Part shown: positions 13,130 to 25,330 of the stretch, piece by piece
How the letters are laid out: each line of letters starts with the position of its first letter
Position numbering within the stretch: position 1 is the first letter of the stretch
NCBI RefSeq assembly: GCF_015706575.1
Contig: NW_024037047.1
Span: forward strand, 1,678,632-1,742,631
Length of the DNA stretch: 64,000 nt
Direction of reading: 5' to 3'
From: Patiria miniata
Lineage: Eukaryota > Echinodermata > Asteroidea > Valvatida > Asterinidae
Program-made: the position numbers and the translations under genes
Notes under the pieces: generated by a model
Told to the model about the DNA's origin: nothing
What the model saw: only the letters and a program-made list of their open reading frames with translations
Databases searched by the model: none

Positions 13130-13990
13130 ATAATCATCCAGTCATAATCTAGTCTATGTAATAGACCATGGCGAAAGCCAAGACCTGTTATTTTTAAGCA
13201 CATTCCTTGAATAATTATGCAAGACAACCGCATATTGACCTCTAGATTTTGACCAATCAGCGAGCGCTCTCTACGTTGGGTCTTTGGTCATTCACCAGTT
13301 GTCGCGTTATAGACTAGTCCAAGCATTACCCGTTATCCAGGGAGCCAAATCCTGTATAACGTCAGATATGTCTAAACATGCAGATATATGCAAGCCGCGC
13401 GCCAGCCAATCGGAGTCGACTTTACTAAATCGTGACGTAATTTCATTCCTAAATCAGGACAAAATGGTTTGATCAGTCAAATCAAATGCAGTGTTTTGTA
13501 ATACAACAACAGCCGGGCGCGATATCGCGTAACAATATACAGAGTGCGTGACATGTTTTTTTTTTATACATTGTCCATGACGTGAAACGGGTGAATGACA
13601 GAAAACCCGATATACAAAGCGCCCCTGATTGGTCAAAATCTAGGAGGTCAAGAGGCAGGGTCTTGATTAATTAATCAGCGAATCTGTTGACGCATAATCG
13701 ACAAAAGGATTTAAAAAAAACCTAGATAAAGCGAAAAAAGGCTGCGTCACGTGCTCTGTATTAAGTTACGCGATTTGTGATCAGCTGTTGCTGTATTACA
13801 AAAATACTGCATTCGAATTAATCAATCAAATAACTGTTAGTCATGATTTGGGAATGAAATGACTTCACGATTTAGTAAAGTCGACTCCGATTGTCCGAGT
13901 CCAAAGATCGCATAATTTTGAATGCTTTCATATATCAGACATGAAACGGAGACTGTCTCAGTGGATAAGGGGTGATACTCAGACTTTTCA
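13130..13990. mobile_element. Nested inverted-repeat MITE, copy 1
   Basis: Contains an internal inverted repeat: ggagtcgactttactaaatc near 13410 and its reverse complement gatttagtaaagtcgactcc near 13870. The block starting tagaccatggcgaaagcc at about 13160 is shared with 41.84-42.29 kb, including the gggaatgaaatgac and atatcagac segments. Probably a composite or nested non-autonomous DNA transposon. Boundaries are approximate. Confidence 0.65.
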
Positions 13991-14189
13991 TGATCCGCCG
14001 TCGGCACAGTATGTTTCCAGGGAACGCGAACATATAGCTCTGTGTCAGACTAATAGCGCGCGATCCGGACATAGGCTCTATATAAATACTGCTTATTTAG
14101 TGGGTATCTTTTATTCAGTTAGCGGGAAGGTTCGACCATTTTATACATTGTATAAATTGCTACATACGCTGTATAAACGGTTACAGCCA

Positions 14190-14930
14190 TATAGTCCGAA
14201 GGTTCAATAGTCCGAAGGTTCGATAGTCCAAAGGGCCCATTAGTCCGAAAATAGAACAAGGTTAATTAATCTGAAGGTCCGATAGTCCGAATATACGATA
14301 GGGTTCGAAAGTCCGAATCGACAATAAGGTTCAAAAGTCCGAAAAGAAGATAAGGTTCGATAGTCCGAATATACGGTAGGGTTCGATAGTCCGAATTGAC
14401 AATAAGGTTCGATAGTCCGAATGGGCAATACGGTTCGTCAGTATGACACTTCGGACTATCGGACCTTACTTTTGATTCGGACTATCGGACCGTTTTGTCG
14501 ATTCGGACTATCGGACCTTATTGTCGATTCGGACTATCGGACCTTATAGTATTTTCGGACTATCGAACCTTAAAGTCAAATCGGAATAATAAACCTTCGG
14601 ACTGTTGAACCTTATTTTCGTTTCGGACTATTGAACCTTCGTACTGTTGAACCTTATTTTCCTTTCGGACTATTGAACCTTCGGACTGATTAACCTTGTT
14701 CTAAATTTGGACTTTCGAACCTTCGGATAAATGAACATTCGGACTGATGAACCTTCGGATTAATGAACCTTCGGACTATTGCATCAAATGTTCGGATTAA
14801 CGAACCTTATTTCATTTTCGGACTAACGAACCCCCTCTTATGGGAATTCTGTGCATTCGGACTATGGAACCTTCGGACTAAAGAACCTTTGGACTATCGG
14901 ACCTTTGGACTATCGGGCGGCCCTCGTATA
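14190..14930. repeat. Bipolar minisatellite of the ttcggactatcg unit
   Basis: About 740 bp. From 14190 to about 14435 the unit runs as ggttcgatagtccgaa. From about 14445 to 14930 it runs in the opposite orientation, ttcggactatcggacctt. Unit length is about 25-30 bp with variable spacers. The whole array could fold into one very long imperfect hairpin. Confidence 0.9.
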
Positions 14931-14934
14931 AACG

Positions 14935-16379
14935 TTGTTGACACTATTGTAAGTTGTCTAGCCAAGGGCAGACCAAAGACTGAAGTCTGCGAGTGAGCAT
15001 CAAAAAGTTTAATTCTGATGTTGAAGCTAAATAAATCAGTGTGTTTCATATTGCATGGAAATGGGTTCTTTGCGAATAATGTTTGGAGCAAACAAGGATA
15101 GGTGTGCGGACAACCCAGCCAGACGTAATAGTTGGGTGATAGCATTGTGTTCCCATTATCCCTTTTTCTAAAGATTCTTTTCTGGGATGATGTTTTTTTA
15201 TTGTAGCAATAGTGGGATGATATGTTCTGAAAGGAACATCACCCCACAAGTAGGGTATGGTTAGAACTTTAATACTGGTCTATAAACTGCCCCCTGTGAA
15301 GCTAAAAAAGTATGCGTTTCTCCGCGTGCACCTGTATGTGGTGGCACTACCAAAATATCAAAACGAACAAAATAAAATGCATTTCAATTAGTCGGTACAA
15401 ACTTTATTGCATGTATTATAAGACACATAAAATCAATGTTTGGATACAATGTTTGGATACGAAATGTCATAATAAACCTTTTGTATTTTGTATTGTTTTA
15501 AATTATTGCCAGTGCAAATTTGACAATTTCAGCCAATATAATTCCTGTTTAATTTCCTGTATCTGCGCAGTACCGTGTGTATATAGAGTTCAAGCATTAT
15601 ATGATGAATTTTAGTGGATGTATCTCATTCGTTTGTGTTTTTGAGAATGTACATCTGATTACAATCAAGTGTTACAAAGTGAAAAATGAAATACTATTTT
15701 TCTACGAAGTTATTCAATATACAAGTCATCATCTGTTGAAACTTAAAATGCACTTTCCAGTGTAATAATTTTCTTTACAATAACTTTTCTTAAAGTTTTG
15801 AAAAGCACTTTCCGATAGATTTATTTTCTTTGAAATAACTGTTAAATGTTAACCGTTAAATGACTACTTCTAATTGTGTTCATAGACTATTCACTGTTTG
15901 CTCGATTTTTTATTTTATTTAATGTTTTTAATGTGAGTTTGCGTTAATGTGATTGCGTTTTACAGCGAAAAACAGGGCGAGTGCAAAACATTTACTTCTC
16001 TAAAAAAAGAAAATGTAATTTCCATTTTTGAATAAGCAAACTACAGGATCAGTCACAAAAAGCGGAACCCAAACCCCCAAAATTATATTTCATATTTTAA
16101 CAAAATATGTAGCACCAAACATAACAATGACTGGAAAGCCAATTTCATAAACTACTTTTAGATGTAACAAAAAAAAATGAAATTGCTCAATCCGTTCAAA
16201 GAATATCACCATTTAAACACAATGACCCTTCAACTCATTGACAAATATGCGATTTAAAGAATCGTCCTCACAATTGTCTTCAAACACCACCAGCGATAAA
16301 ATCTCAATTTAATGGTAAAAAAAAATATTGAATGTTTGTAGGGTTTGGGTTTCTGCTACTTTTTTACTCACACTTTAGC
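14935..16379. other. AT-rich spacer, no gene recognised
   Basis: Sequence downstream of gene C (minus strand). Only low-complexity ORFs rich in K, I, N, Y and C are present, typical of AT-rich noncoding DNA. I see nothing specific. Confidence 0.5.
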
Positions 16380-16385
16380 TTTATT
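16380..16385 (-). promoter_or_regulatory. Putative polyadenylation signal of gene C
   Basis: AATAAA on the minus strand, about 180 nt past the gene C stop codon; a normal distance for a 3' UTR. Confidence 0.5.
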
Positions 16386-16567
16386 TAATAATTATATTGC
16401 CTTCCCACCGCAGTGATTGCACGCAAACCAATTGGCTTTCATTTCTGAGTCCTTTGGCGTCACAAACAAATTCCGTGATATACCCATTTGCTCAAGCCAT
16501 TTCATGTAACAGTCTTAGTGATCAAGACCATCTTTGTGGCTGGAATTGAGTCTATCACCATCTTCCA

Positions 16568-19500
16568 TCACGCTAACTCTGTCGCGTATACCACGCGGTT
16601 CTTAGCAAGCTGCTTCCTGTATATCCTAACGATGGAGTGATCGTACAACGCTAGTCTCTCTCCAGACGCGAACATGCACATCCCCTGAATACCCAGCCAG
16701 GGTTTGACAAACGGCCGAAGGAAATTGCCCTTGTTGTCATACTGTAGTATCTCCATCTGCCCGTTGACGTTAGTATCACTGACGATGAACACATGCGAAT
16801 TGTCTACAAGAACATCGACGGGATTTATAGGTGAGTTTTTTACGTCTAGAAAAACCGTTTCTTCTTTTTCACCATTGACCCTTATGCGTTTTATCGGGCT
16901 TCTGTGGTCACCGCTATGCGCAAATATCTCTCCCTCCGAACCCCCAGCTAGTATTTTAGGGGGGAACTTTAACTCAAAGGATCGCTTTGAGCAACCCTTT
17001 TGGCCTGGGGTGAAAATGGTGACAGTGTGGTTGCTGTTGTCTCCTGCATATACGTCGCCGTTTGCATCTACAGCGAGGTCAGTGAGCTCATGCGATACCA
17101 TGGTTAAAGCGACACTCTCACTACTAGTAGCAGGTTCTGTGTCTGGGACAGAATCAGTAGTTGTCGTCTGCTTGGGAGTGTGAGGATTGCTTGTAATGAT
17201 ATCTGTAATTCCGGTGAAAAATCTAGAAGGAGTTGCCGGGCCTTCTACTTCATGAATGGAACCAGAGTCTTCGTATTTCTCGTCTGTGTCAGTTTTTTCT
17301 TCCGACAACGAACACAACAACTTTTCACTGAAAGGTTTGAAACTCACGCTGGTGACGTCTCCGTTTTTGGTGCCCAGAAGCAGAAAACGACCGTCAGGGT
17401 GGGTTACCATGGTGACGTAGTTTTTGGGCGTAGCTTTCAGCTTGGTCACGTGATCCAGGCCAGTGAGGTCGGGTGAGAATGTATGCAAACCGTTGTCATC
17501 GAGAACCGCGAGGTACGAGCTGTTAAAACTGGCGACACTCTTCAGGGATAAAAATTTACCTCCAAAGTTATTTCCCTTGGGGCCCAAGTAGAATTCGAGC
17601 GTCCATTCGTCTTGGTTTCCTGCGTTGTATGAAACAGAAACGAATAAAATAAAACAATATCCTTATCACTTAAAGGGAAGATACAACATTTGCAAACATC
17701 AAACAGCGAAATGATCAAATTATCACAAAATACCTCACTGGATTGTTAAGGAATGACAGACTAAAGCATCCTGTAACATTGTGACTCCTGGTGTGCTGAC
17801 ATTTAAAAGAACAGTAGAAATTTCCGACCATCGTTGGAGAAAACTGGCCTTTTCGAAAAACTGAGCCAAATTATCCATATTTACACACATGTGAAGAAAA
17901 ACAAGCTAGCCAGAATGATTCTCTGACCTTTCTATTCCCAAAAGTCTATAAATTGCTGTGTTTCATCTTCAGTGGGGTCAGGGAACCGGACTACAGGAAC
18001 ATAATTGATTTTCTTGGTTTTTCCAGCATTTCAGAGCCCAAAACGTGAAACACGTCAGCTTAACAATATTTGCTATCACATACTAATCCTCCCCTATGCA
18101 TTTATTTCCTGAAAATTGCAGCGAGTAATGTTGTACATTCCCTTTAACAGAAATGTGTGGGGGGATTTCGGGTTGGAAGAGCGGCTCCTCGCCTTCCACC
18201 GCTGTGACTGTGGTTTGGTTCCGGTCCTGGTATATATGTGGATTGGGTTTTCAGTCTCTGTCCTCGAAATATTGTTCTGCTGTTTTTCCATTCCAACCTC
18301 GCCAACTGTAACTTGTTCACGTTGCCATCTCTTTATTAGGCCCCACCAGAGACTCGTGGGCTTCCCAATTAAATGGGTTACCCAGTAATGAATTAAAAAA
18401 GTAAACTGCCCAAGCAAAACCAACCATTTTGAAGGGATGTGATTCCTACTCACCGGATAAAATCGATGGTCCCTCAAGGTGTACATCTTCTTTAAAGAAT
18501 GTTCTTTTTACTCTATCACGCTTCCAGCATATCAGGAAAACGATAACTATTAAGACCACGGTGACGGCCACTAAAACACCGACGATCAGCCCCACGTAAC
18601 TCTCATCTGTAAAGGTGATTTAAACATTTCAATATTAGAGGCAGGAACATTAACAAGATATAACATGTTAAGCTGATAAAACCTGCGTGAGCTGTTCCAA
18701 AAGGAGCCATCCTGTATTCCTCTTTGCTCCTGACTGGCCGACTGACTGACTGACTGACTGACTGGACAGACCGACCGACGGACCGACCGACCGACTGACC
18801 GACCGGCCGACCGACCAACCGACTGACCGACCGACTGACTGACTGACCGACTGACCGATTGACTGACTGACCGACTGACTCCCTGAGTGACCGATTCCCC
18901 ATCAACTGACCGACTGACTGACTGACTGACTCCCCTGAATGAGACTGGCTATCTATTTTACTGCTTTGCTGCTGCTTGTTTTATGTCATTATGCATCTTT
19001 CTTTTTTTCTTCAGGGGATCAGGGGACTTAATGGAATAAAGTAACCTAACTGCGTAATCATTATTTTGTCTTGTTAATGACTTTTTTGAGAGAGAGAGAT
19101 ATTTTAAGGGGGAATTAGTTTAATGATATGGTAGTTTAATGTTTGTAATATAAAGTTTTAATGTATTTTAATGTTTTTGTGCACGAAAACCACTACACTT
19201 TCTATTGCATACAATTGTATATAAATAGCAATAAACCAAATATATATATGATGCATGTCAGTGTTGTAGGAATCGAGCCCAGGACTCGGACTCGAGTCAG
19301 ACTCGAGTCACATTTTTCGTGACTCGGACTCCACTCGAGTCACATTAGTTGTTGGTGACTACAACACTGATCCATACCTCAACACGCTGTGCGAAAGCCG
19401 AGAGCGGATATTTTTTTTCATTTTCCATAACGTTACCACCAAAGATTATTCCACAATTTTTCCACGTCGTAAATCCATTGACTGGAATGTTTTATGCTCA

Positions 19501-21876
19501 TAAACAAGCACACTTTTAAAACATTTTGTTAGAAAACATCAATAGTCAGTGTGCACCATTAAACAACTAACATTTCCTGATCTATAGCTGTTGTTATTAT
19601 TTTTATTATTATTTTTCTGGTTTATTACAAATCCAATGTCTTGCATTCTTGCGGCTGAAATACATGGTTACAAAAATGAAATATCAACATGTAAAGGACA
19701 GTAAATACATTTAAAAATGGGCACAATATGACATATTAACTTGAACATTAAAGTTAGAAATGTAACCAAAACGTAATAAAAATTGGCACCAGAAAATCTG
19801 GCGATAATGAATTACTCAGTGAAACCACTCTGAAACATACTTAGGTTAAATTGGCCAGTATTACTGAGAATTTAAAACGTTGATGAAGGAAGGGGTGGGG
19901 CTTTTTTTAAAACGATGAGTTTTTGTGTAAAGAGTAGTAATGCTCTTAGAATTCCGTAGATTTCTACCATGGCTTTCAAATCTGGAAGGAGGGAATAAAG
20001 ACTCGGTGCGAGGGTTGCACTGAATGTTTTTGCAAAGTTAAGACAATGATCTTCTCTCCTACGAGATAATGTATCTAGCTAATGGACAGAACTAATGTAT
20101 CAAAATCTGTCTTTAGATAAAACAAAAGTCAGGATAAGCGTTAGTTATGTAAATTAGGCCTACACACATGTCAGCTCCCATTACAATAAAAAAATGTATT
20201 GGCTGAAGCTTGGCTACACAGAAGTATTTTCATTCCTCAAATCCTGCTGGGTGAAATTGAAATAGTATCATGTGATTGCATTGATTAACCATTGACCAAC
20301 TAAGATGTTCCGTTTCATACTGCAGATCCCTTCATAGGTAAATCAAAAGTTTGTTTTGATGAGAAACACTGCTGTTTACTGTTTGACACTTTTCGATACC
20401 GAATAAACCCACAGCCCTTTTCATTTATTGTTTATTTATGTACGCATTCTATGCATATCAAAAAAAATCTTGGGTAGTTCTGAAAGGAAATCTTTCTGAT
20501 CGATTGTTATCAATGCATTCTTATTCTAATTATTATTATGCCAATGTTCACAACGGCACCTATAGCCCAATGTGAACTATACAATGTTTTACTTTCACAA
20601 AATTGAATTTTCACAAATTTGTTTTTGTTATTTAAGATGTTTCTGGTAACATCAGCATTTTGTTTCAAGGCTTGCTTTCGGAAACAAGTCCCTTACTTTT
20701 TTTTAATATCTTGTATTAATCATTATATTAACTTATTGACAGTGTGTTCCAGAAAAATTGTGGGCCTTGACACATCAGCGGTCATAGTTAAACAAATATT
20801 CGTGTGAAACTTTTTTGTGTGTGTGTTCTTATGCAGTTTTTGTTGTTTATTGCCTGAGGAAAAAAAATCTTGAATTGATTAAAACTTTAAAAAAAAATGA
20901 CTAGAAACATAAAAGCTCCATAAAATCAAAGTGTACACTGTTTGCAGCATTAGCTGGTTCTAGTAAAATATTTGAGAGAGAGAGAGAACACGAACCTATA
21001 TCACACATGAACACTTTTCACATGCAGTTTTTATTTACGTCATCTTTAGTGAGGGTAGCTCCGATCAGTGCAGGGCACTGCTTTCCATGGAGGCCCTCAA
21101 TATGAGAAATATGAGACCCATTAAGTAGCACCTTTAAGGATTGACAAGGTGCTTGCAAACAAGAAGTAACTATGCAACTTGCAAACAAGAAGAAACTATG
21201 TGTTTATTTCACAACACATATATTTGTCATGTTCATAAATTAAATCTGTTTCTTGTAAATTAAACATTACCCCTTGAATATATGAAGTATGTTCTTGTTC
21301 GCATCTGAAATGTGTTCGTGGTTACAGGTTCGTGGTCTTCCTCTCTCCATTAATGCCGCAGAAAGTGTAAATTTTGATTTTATGAAGCTCTTAAGTTTCT
21401 AGTCATAACTGTCGTAGTCATCTTCTATGTTTTTCTCCAGTCAGTAAACAATATCGACAGTGTGAAAAAAAATTAAAATCTTTTAGTCTCACATGAATAT
21501 TTGCTTAGATATGGCCGCTGATTTGTCTGGGCCTGCTTTTTCAGGAACACACTGAACAAACAAACAAAATTCAAACATTTAATGAAATTATTTAAAAATA
21601 AAATTCAACAGACTTATTAACAGAAATGGGCAGAGTACTTAAATTTAACTTAAAATTTATGTGCGGAACAGCAACACGTAACTTCATAATTATTGGGTAT
21701 TCTGTTAATTATAATATGAAAATCATTCACACAACAAATCATTTGGGTCGATTGTCTTTGACAACCTGGCAGTTAAAATATTAGTTAAAATCACGCTGAT
21801 TATTTGACTTACCAATGTAGCTCATCCAGAAGCACAGACAGAGCAAAATGACCACAAATAACTTCATCATGGACAT
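16568..21876 (-). CDS. Gene C: signal peptide, TM and NHL-like beta-propeller protein (3 exons, 422 aa)
   Basis: Spliced CDS: complement of 21813-21876, 18454-18606 and 16568-17619, intron phases 1 and 1, with donors GTAAGT and GTGAGT. Exon 1 is a signal-peptide-like sequence (MSMMKLFVVILLCLCFW). Exon 2 is DESY then a strongly hydrophobic TM helix (about 26-48) stopped by CWKRDRVKR. Exon 3 (350 codons) repeats strand patterns of a beta-propeller, clearest at LTDLAVDANGDVYAGDNSNH, which is like an NHL blade; an acidic/Ser-Thr-rich loop interrupts it in the middle. A polyadenylation signal follows. If the signal peptide is cleaved, almost no extracellular part remains and the propeller is cytosolic; alternatively exon 1 is a first TM helix, or an alternative ectodomain exon was missed in the 3.2-kb intron 1. 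Propeller blades usually bind proteins, nucleic acids or ligands; no catalytic residues are seen. The exact family is not recognised. Confidence 0.8.
18130..18410 (+). mobile_element. tRNA-derived SINE-like repeat in intron 2 of gene C
   Basis: Contains a B-box-like ggtttggttcc followed by gtggattgggttttcag, a combination also present at 37.77-37.83 kb. The head region tcctcgccttccaccgc resembles the copy there (tcctcgccttt). The polymerase III box spacing fits a tRNA-derived SINE, much decayed. Confidence 0.55.
18731..18945. repeat. ACTG/ACCG tetranucleotide minisatellite in intron 1 of gene C
   Basis: About 215 bp of gactgactgacc and gaccgaccgacc units. The minus-strand ORF of S/V/R/Q residues over it is a repeat artefact. 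Confidence 0.9.
19259..19369. mobile_element. Small hAT-like MITE
   Basis: A 111-bp foldback with terminal cagtgttgtag at the left and ctacaacactg at the right, and internal palindromic ctcgagtcacat segments. CAGTGTTGTAG is a known hAT-type terminal sequence. The flanking octamers atgcatgt and atccatac agree at five of eight positions, compatible with an aged 8-bp target duplication. Confidence 0.7.
19370..21812. other. Rest of intron 1 of gene C
   Basis: AT-rich intronic sequence with short homopolymer runs and gagagagag tracts near 19090 and 20970. I find no phase-1/phase-1 exon on the minus strand that would add an ectodomain to gene C, but short exons cannot be excluded by eye. Confidence 0.45.
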
Positions 21877-22319
21877 GTCAACAAGACAAACGAAGAACCC
21901 AAAGTCTTCTTTTTCTGCGTGCTTCGTATTTGCTCGAGGCAAACGAGGAAGTGATTTAGTTTACACACGTATTCTGCTAAGGACACTCACTGCTTCGAAA
22001 GTGAAACAAAAAGCGATAGAAAGACTGTACGCATATTATTTCGAACGTTTTGAAGAAAAAGGAAATTTCATGTAGAAAGGGAACTGGCGAACCTGCATTG
22101 TTTTAACTTGTAAATGATATGCACTCGAACTATACGAGCGTTTCGATAGTTATCAGGGTTCTGGGAAAACATTGATTCCTCACGACGTGAAGGATAGAGG
22201 GCGCTATGTGATCTGGCAAAGAAGGCTTGGGAAGGACAACCGGTTTTTGGTCGCTTCACATCCGTCGTTGTTGACGGCACGTGGACTGCGGCGTGATATC
22301 ACGCAAGCTGACTTGATTT
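21877..22319. other. Upstream region of gene C
   Basis: Presumed promoter and 5' UTR of gene C on the minus strand. No TATA box is recognised. Confidence 0.4.
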
Positions 22320-22510
22320 CACGGAGACTCGACGTGACGTGACGTGACGTGACTCGATGTGGCTTGACGTGACGGTACTTGACGTGACCGTGACGTGACT
22401 CGACCGTGACGTACAATAAAGTGACTTGAAGGGACAGAGGTGACTTTGCGTGACTGGACGTGACATGCACGACGTATCGTGACTTAACCTGACTCGACCT
22501 GACCTTAAAC
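22320..22510. repeat. GTGAC pentamer-derived tandem repeat
   Basis: cgtgacgtgacgtgac units that become degenerate (gactcgacc, cgtgactgg). The minus-strand ORFs of R/H/V/T/S residues here are artefacts. Confidence 0.8.
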
Positions 22511-22849
22511 CAGGCCTGGAATGACTGGACGTGCATACTGCATGACTTATGGACCTAATGCCTTGCCCACACCTTTCCGATTGTACCGTTTCACAAGATC
22601 TTCGGGCCATCGTGCAGATGTGCGCGGTGAAACTTTGGACCGAACTGACCTTACACCAGGCGACCGGATGAAATCAAACATGTTTGATTTTGTTTGCATC
22701 CGATTGCATCGGACCTGATTTCACCGGATGTTTATGCTAACCAATCAGATACACAAAGGAGGTCACATGCTTGTCAGAATGTGACTGGTCATACCGTGAC
22801 TGATCATCATGTATGCGGGTAACGGAGCGGTCTAACTGCAACGATGAAC

Positions 22850-23060
22850 TACAGTCAAACCTGCCTTAGCGACCCACTGTACAGAAAGACCACCTGTCCG
22901 TTACGACCATTTAAAAGTCCCCCGCTGACAAATCCCATTACTTAAGTCCTGTATAGAAAGACCACCTGCTTAACGCGACCAGCGACCGCACATTTTGCTT
23001 CCGTATGAATGCTTAAGTCTGTACAGAACGACCGCAAGCCATGAAAAGCGACCACAAAAT
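22850..23060. repeat. Possible pogo/Tc1-type MITE remnant
   Basis: Starts acagtcaaacctgccttagc and holds two copies of a gtacagaaagaccacctg-like phrase. Such a start resembles terminal repeats of pogo/Tc1-mariner non-autonomous elements. The second terminus is not found. Confidence 0.35.
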
Positions 23061-23869
23061 GCCCACTTGTTTCTGTACAATGGTTGATTCCTTACTCAAA
23101 AGAAAAAGCAAGAGCCACATAAACCACTTCAGAGGATTAGTAACTCAACCACAGGATTTCCAGGACATTTTCAAGCTTAATCTGGGTCTGTGGTCCATCA
23201 ACAATGCCCCTATTGTCAGTGCAGCAGCTTGGATAGCTGAGCTCCATTCAACAAAATGCACTAGGCATGTGCATGACTTGTGACCTATCAGTATCAGTCT
23301 CGTCCACTCACATACTTTTGTTATCATTAAAATAAATTAAATTAAAATTCGTTTACATGTTTTCTGAAAAACAAAAACACACAACATACTCAAGTATTTT
23401 TGTTGTCAAGTTTATTAATCAACTTTATTTTTAAATCGTGAAAAAAAGATTTAACTGTTTTTGTGCTCTTGATCGACATTTGAGCTTTTCAGCAATTTTG
23501 CTAACATGTGCATTTTGCACATTGTGTTTACACAACATCGCTTAGATTACATCTGCCCTGTCATTTATAAAGCGAGTTTGTTCCAATATTGCTTTTGAAA
23601 AAGAAAGAATATGGCTCCAAATTCTTCAAGCCCGAATCCTGAAAGGAATTATTGAAATTAGCTTTCACTTCAAATGAAAATGGAGGTCATAACTTAAGTT
23701 GATCGTGTGATCGTTGACAATCTCGGAAAGAGAAACTTCCCCTTCGTTGTAGGACTACTTTTACTTGTGGTTGTGCAGGTATTGCTGCTCCAGTACAGCT
23801 GATTCTCACATAATATTAACATAAAATAATAAACTCTTTTTGAAATCATTCACATTTATGACTTTTTAT

Positions 23870-24640
23870 TTCGGGGGGCACGTGCCTCCCCCCCCCCTGG
23901 AAAACCTAGTGCCCCCCGAGTGCCCCCCCCCCATCAAATGCTGGTGCCCCCCTTTCCTCTGCAAAATTCTGCGCGTTGTTAAAATCATTACCTCAAAAAT
24001 AGCAATTTCTTGAGATATCTTCAGATCGAATTTAGCATCAAATGTGGCACCATTTTGCATCTAGCCCATCCTCCGTATGCGAAAATTTTCCAAAGACCCC
24101 TCCCCCAGGACGGCGATCCGTATCCACCTAAGTGCCCCCCCCCCCTCAAATGCTGGTGCCCCCCCCCCCCTGTGCCCCCCCCCCAGACTGAAAAGTCTGG
24201 TGACGCCACTGCTTTCAGTTAGCGGCGTAGCCAGGATTGTCATCCTGGGGGAGGGGGGGGGGGTGAGTGGGGAGGGGGCTGGATGTTACAGATTGGGGCG
24301 TCCAATTGTATCCGTGCTGAAAAGTAGACAGGTTTATTTTCCCTGACACTGAACCTTCGTCTTTCAATAGGGGCGCTGTTCAAAACCAAATTCATGGTCA
24401 TCGTCACACAATGTATAGGCATCGTTATAATGCACGGGACGCTAAAGTTAAAATCCAATTTTGAAAGAAAAAGAAATAGTCGCCAAAATTATAAAAATAA
24501 GACACCTTATTTTAAACCCGATAATCATGTTTTTCTTATTTTCTCCGATCATATTGCCAAATGTGCACTGGAAAAGACTGGGGGCGGATTTTTATGAGAG
24601 ACGCCCCTCCCCCTCCCCTAGCTACACCGCTGCTTCAGGA
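23870..24640. repeat. C-rich dispersed repeat cluster with hAT-like ends
   Basis: Several homopolymeric C or G blocks, repeated ctcaaatgctggtgcccccc phrases (about 23932 and 24145), and termini such as gcggcgtagccagg at 24223 and agctacaccgctg near 24620. These match the ends of the complete 231-bp element at 35.8 kb. Probably several overlapping non-autonomous elements. The proline/glycine-rich ORFs are artefacts. Confidence 0.55.
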
Positions 24641-24734
24641 TTTTAAGGTTTTTTTAATTCAACCAATCTATTTTTGAATAAAACTATTTTGAAATTTAGA
24701 AAGGCCCTAAATTACAAAAGTAGCTACACAAAAG

Positions 24735-25330
24735 CTGCTACCCTTGATTATTTGCATCGTCACCAAGAGTGCAATATGTCCTTGTTTGCATTGTTATCTT
24801 AGACGCTCCATAGCAACCGCCTCAAGTTGTGCTTCATCGTCGGTCTGATTTCGAAAAAACAGCTCCGGGTTAGGCCAAAAAAAAAGGCTCGCGCGTCGCC
24901 GTAGCCATGCGCGTCGGCAAAATGAAAAAGTTTTTTTTTTCAATAAAAGATGATGTCTCAAAACCGCCAAACTAACTGGTTTGACTGGAATCCTGCTGCT
25001 GCACAATTGTTACGTGTTTTTAGATGGGGTTATGATCGAGAAGAAGCTTTATGTGGCCTATCTGGACTCCCATATATTTGCACTTGGTTTAGTTGGGCAC
25101 CATTTGCAGTCATCAGCCGACATTTGAAGCAAAAAAAAACGGGAGGGGGGAAGCCGCGTCGCCTCACCACTTTTTGGGCAAGCTCCATACCAGAAACCGG
25201 AGACTTTTTTGTTGGCCTTATTTGCAGGGTCACCGAGCGTGCAATATGTCCTTGTTTGCACTGTCACCTTAGGTGCTCCATAGCAACCGCACATTGTTGT
25301 GCTTCACCGTCGGTCTGATTGCGAAAGCAC
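24735..25330. repeat. Direct repeats about 465 bp apart flanking an unrecognised block
   Basis: The phrase gtgcaatatgtccttgtttg followed by ctccatagcaaccgc and gtcggtctgatt occurs at 24768-24855 and again at 25238-25320. The central block has a 122-codon plus-strand ORF without any signature I recognise. Possibly a tandem duplication or a small element with terminal direct repeats. Confidence 0.6.

Noticed and set aside
14738..14760. ctgatga in the 14-kb array as a second hammerhead core
   Set aside because: Not followed by a stem II and GAA in the right spacing; it is part of the minisatellite unit.
16704..17476. Plus-strand ORFs of 159 and 98 codons opposite gene C
   Set aside because: They are antisense shadows of the propeller exon and have no family features.
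18603..18905. 100-codon minus-strand ORF as an ectodomain exon of gene C
   Set aside because: It is the translation of an ACTG/ACCG minisatellite; no acceptor and donor of the needed phase bound it.
24950..25318. 122-codon plus-strand ORF
   Set aside because: Lies across a duplicated repeat block, with low-complexity Cys/His end and no known signature.
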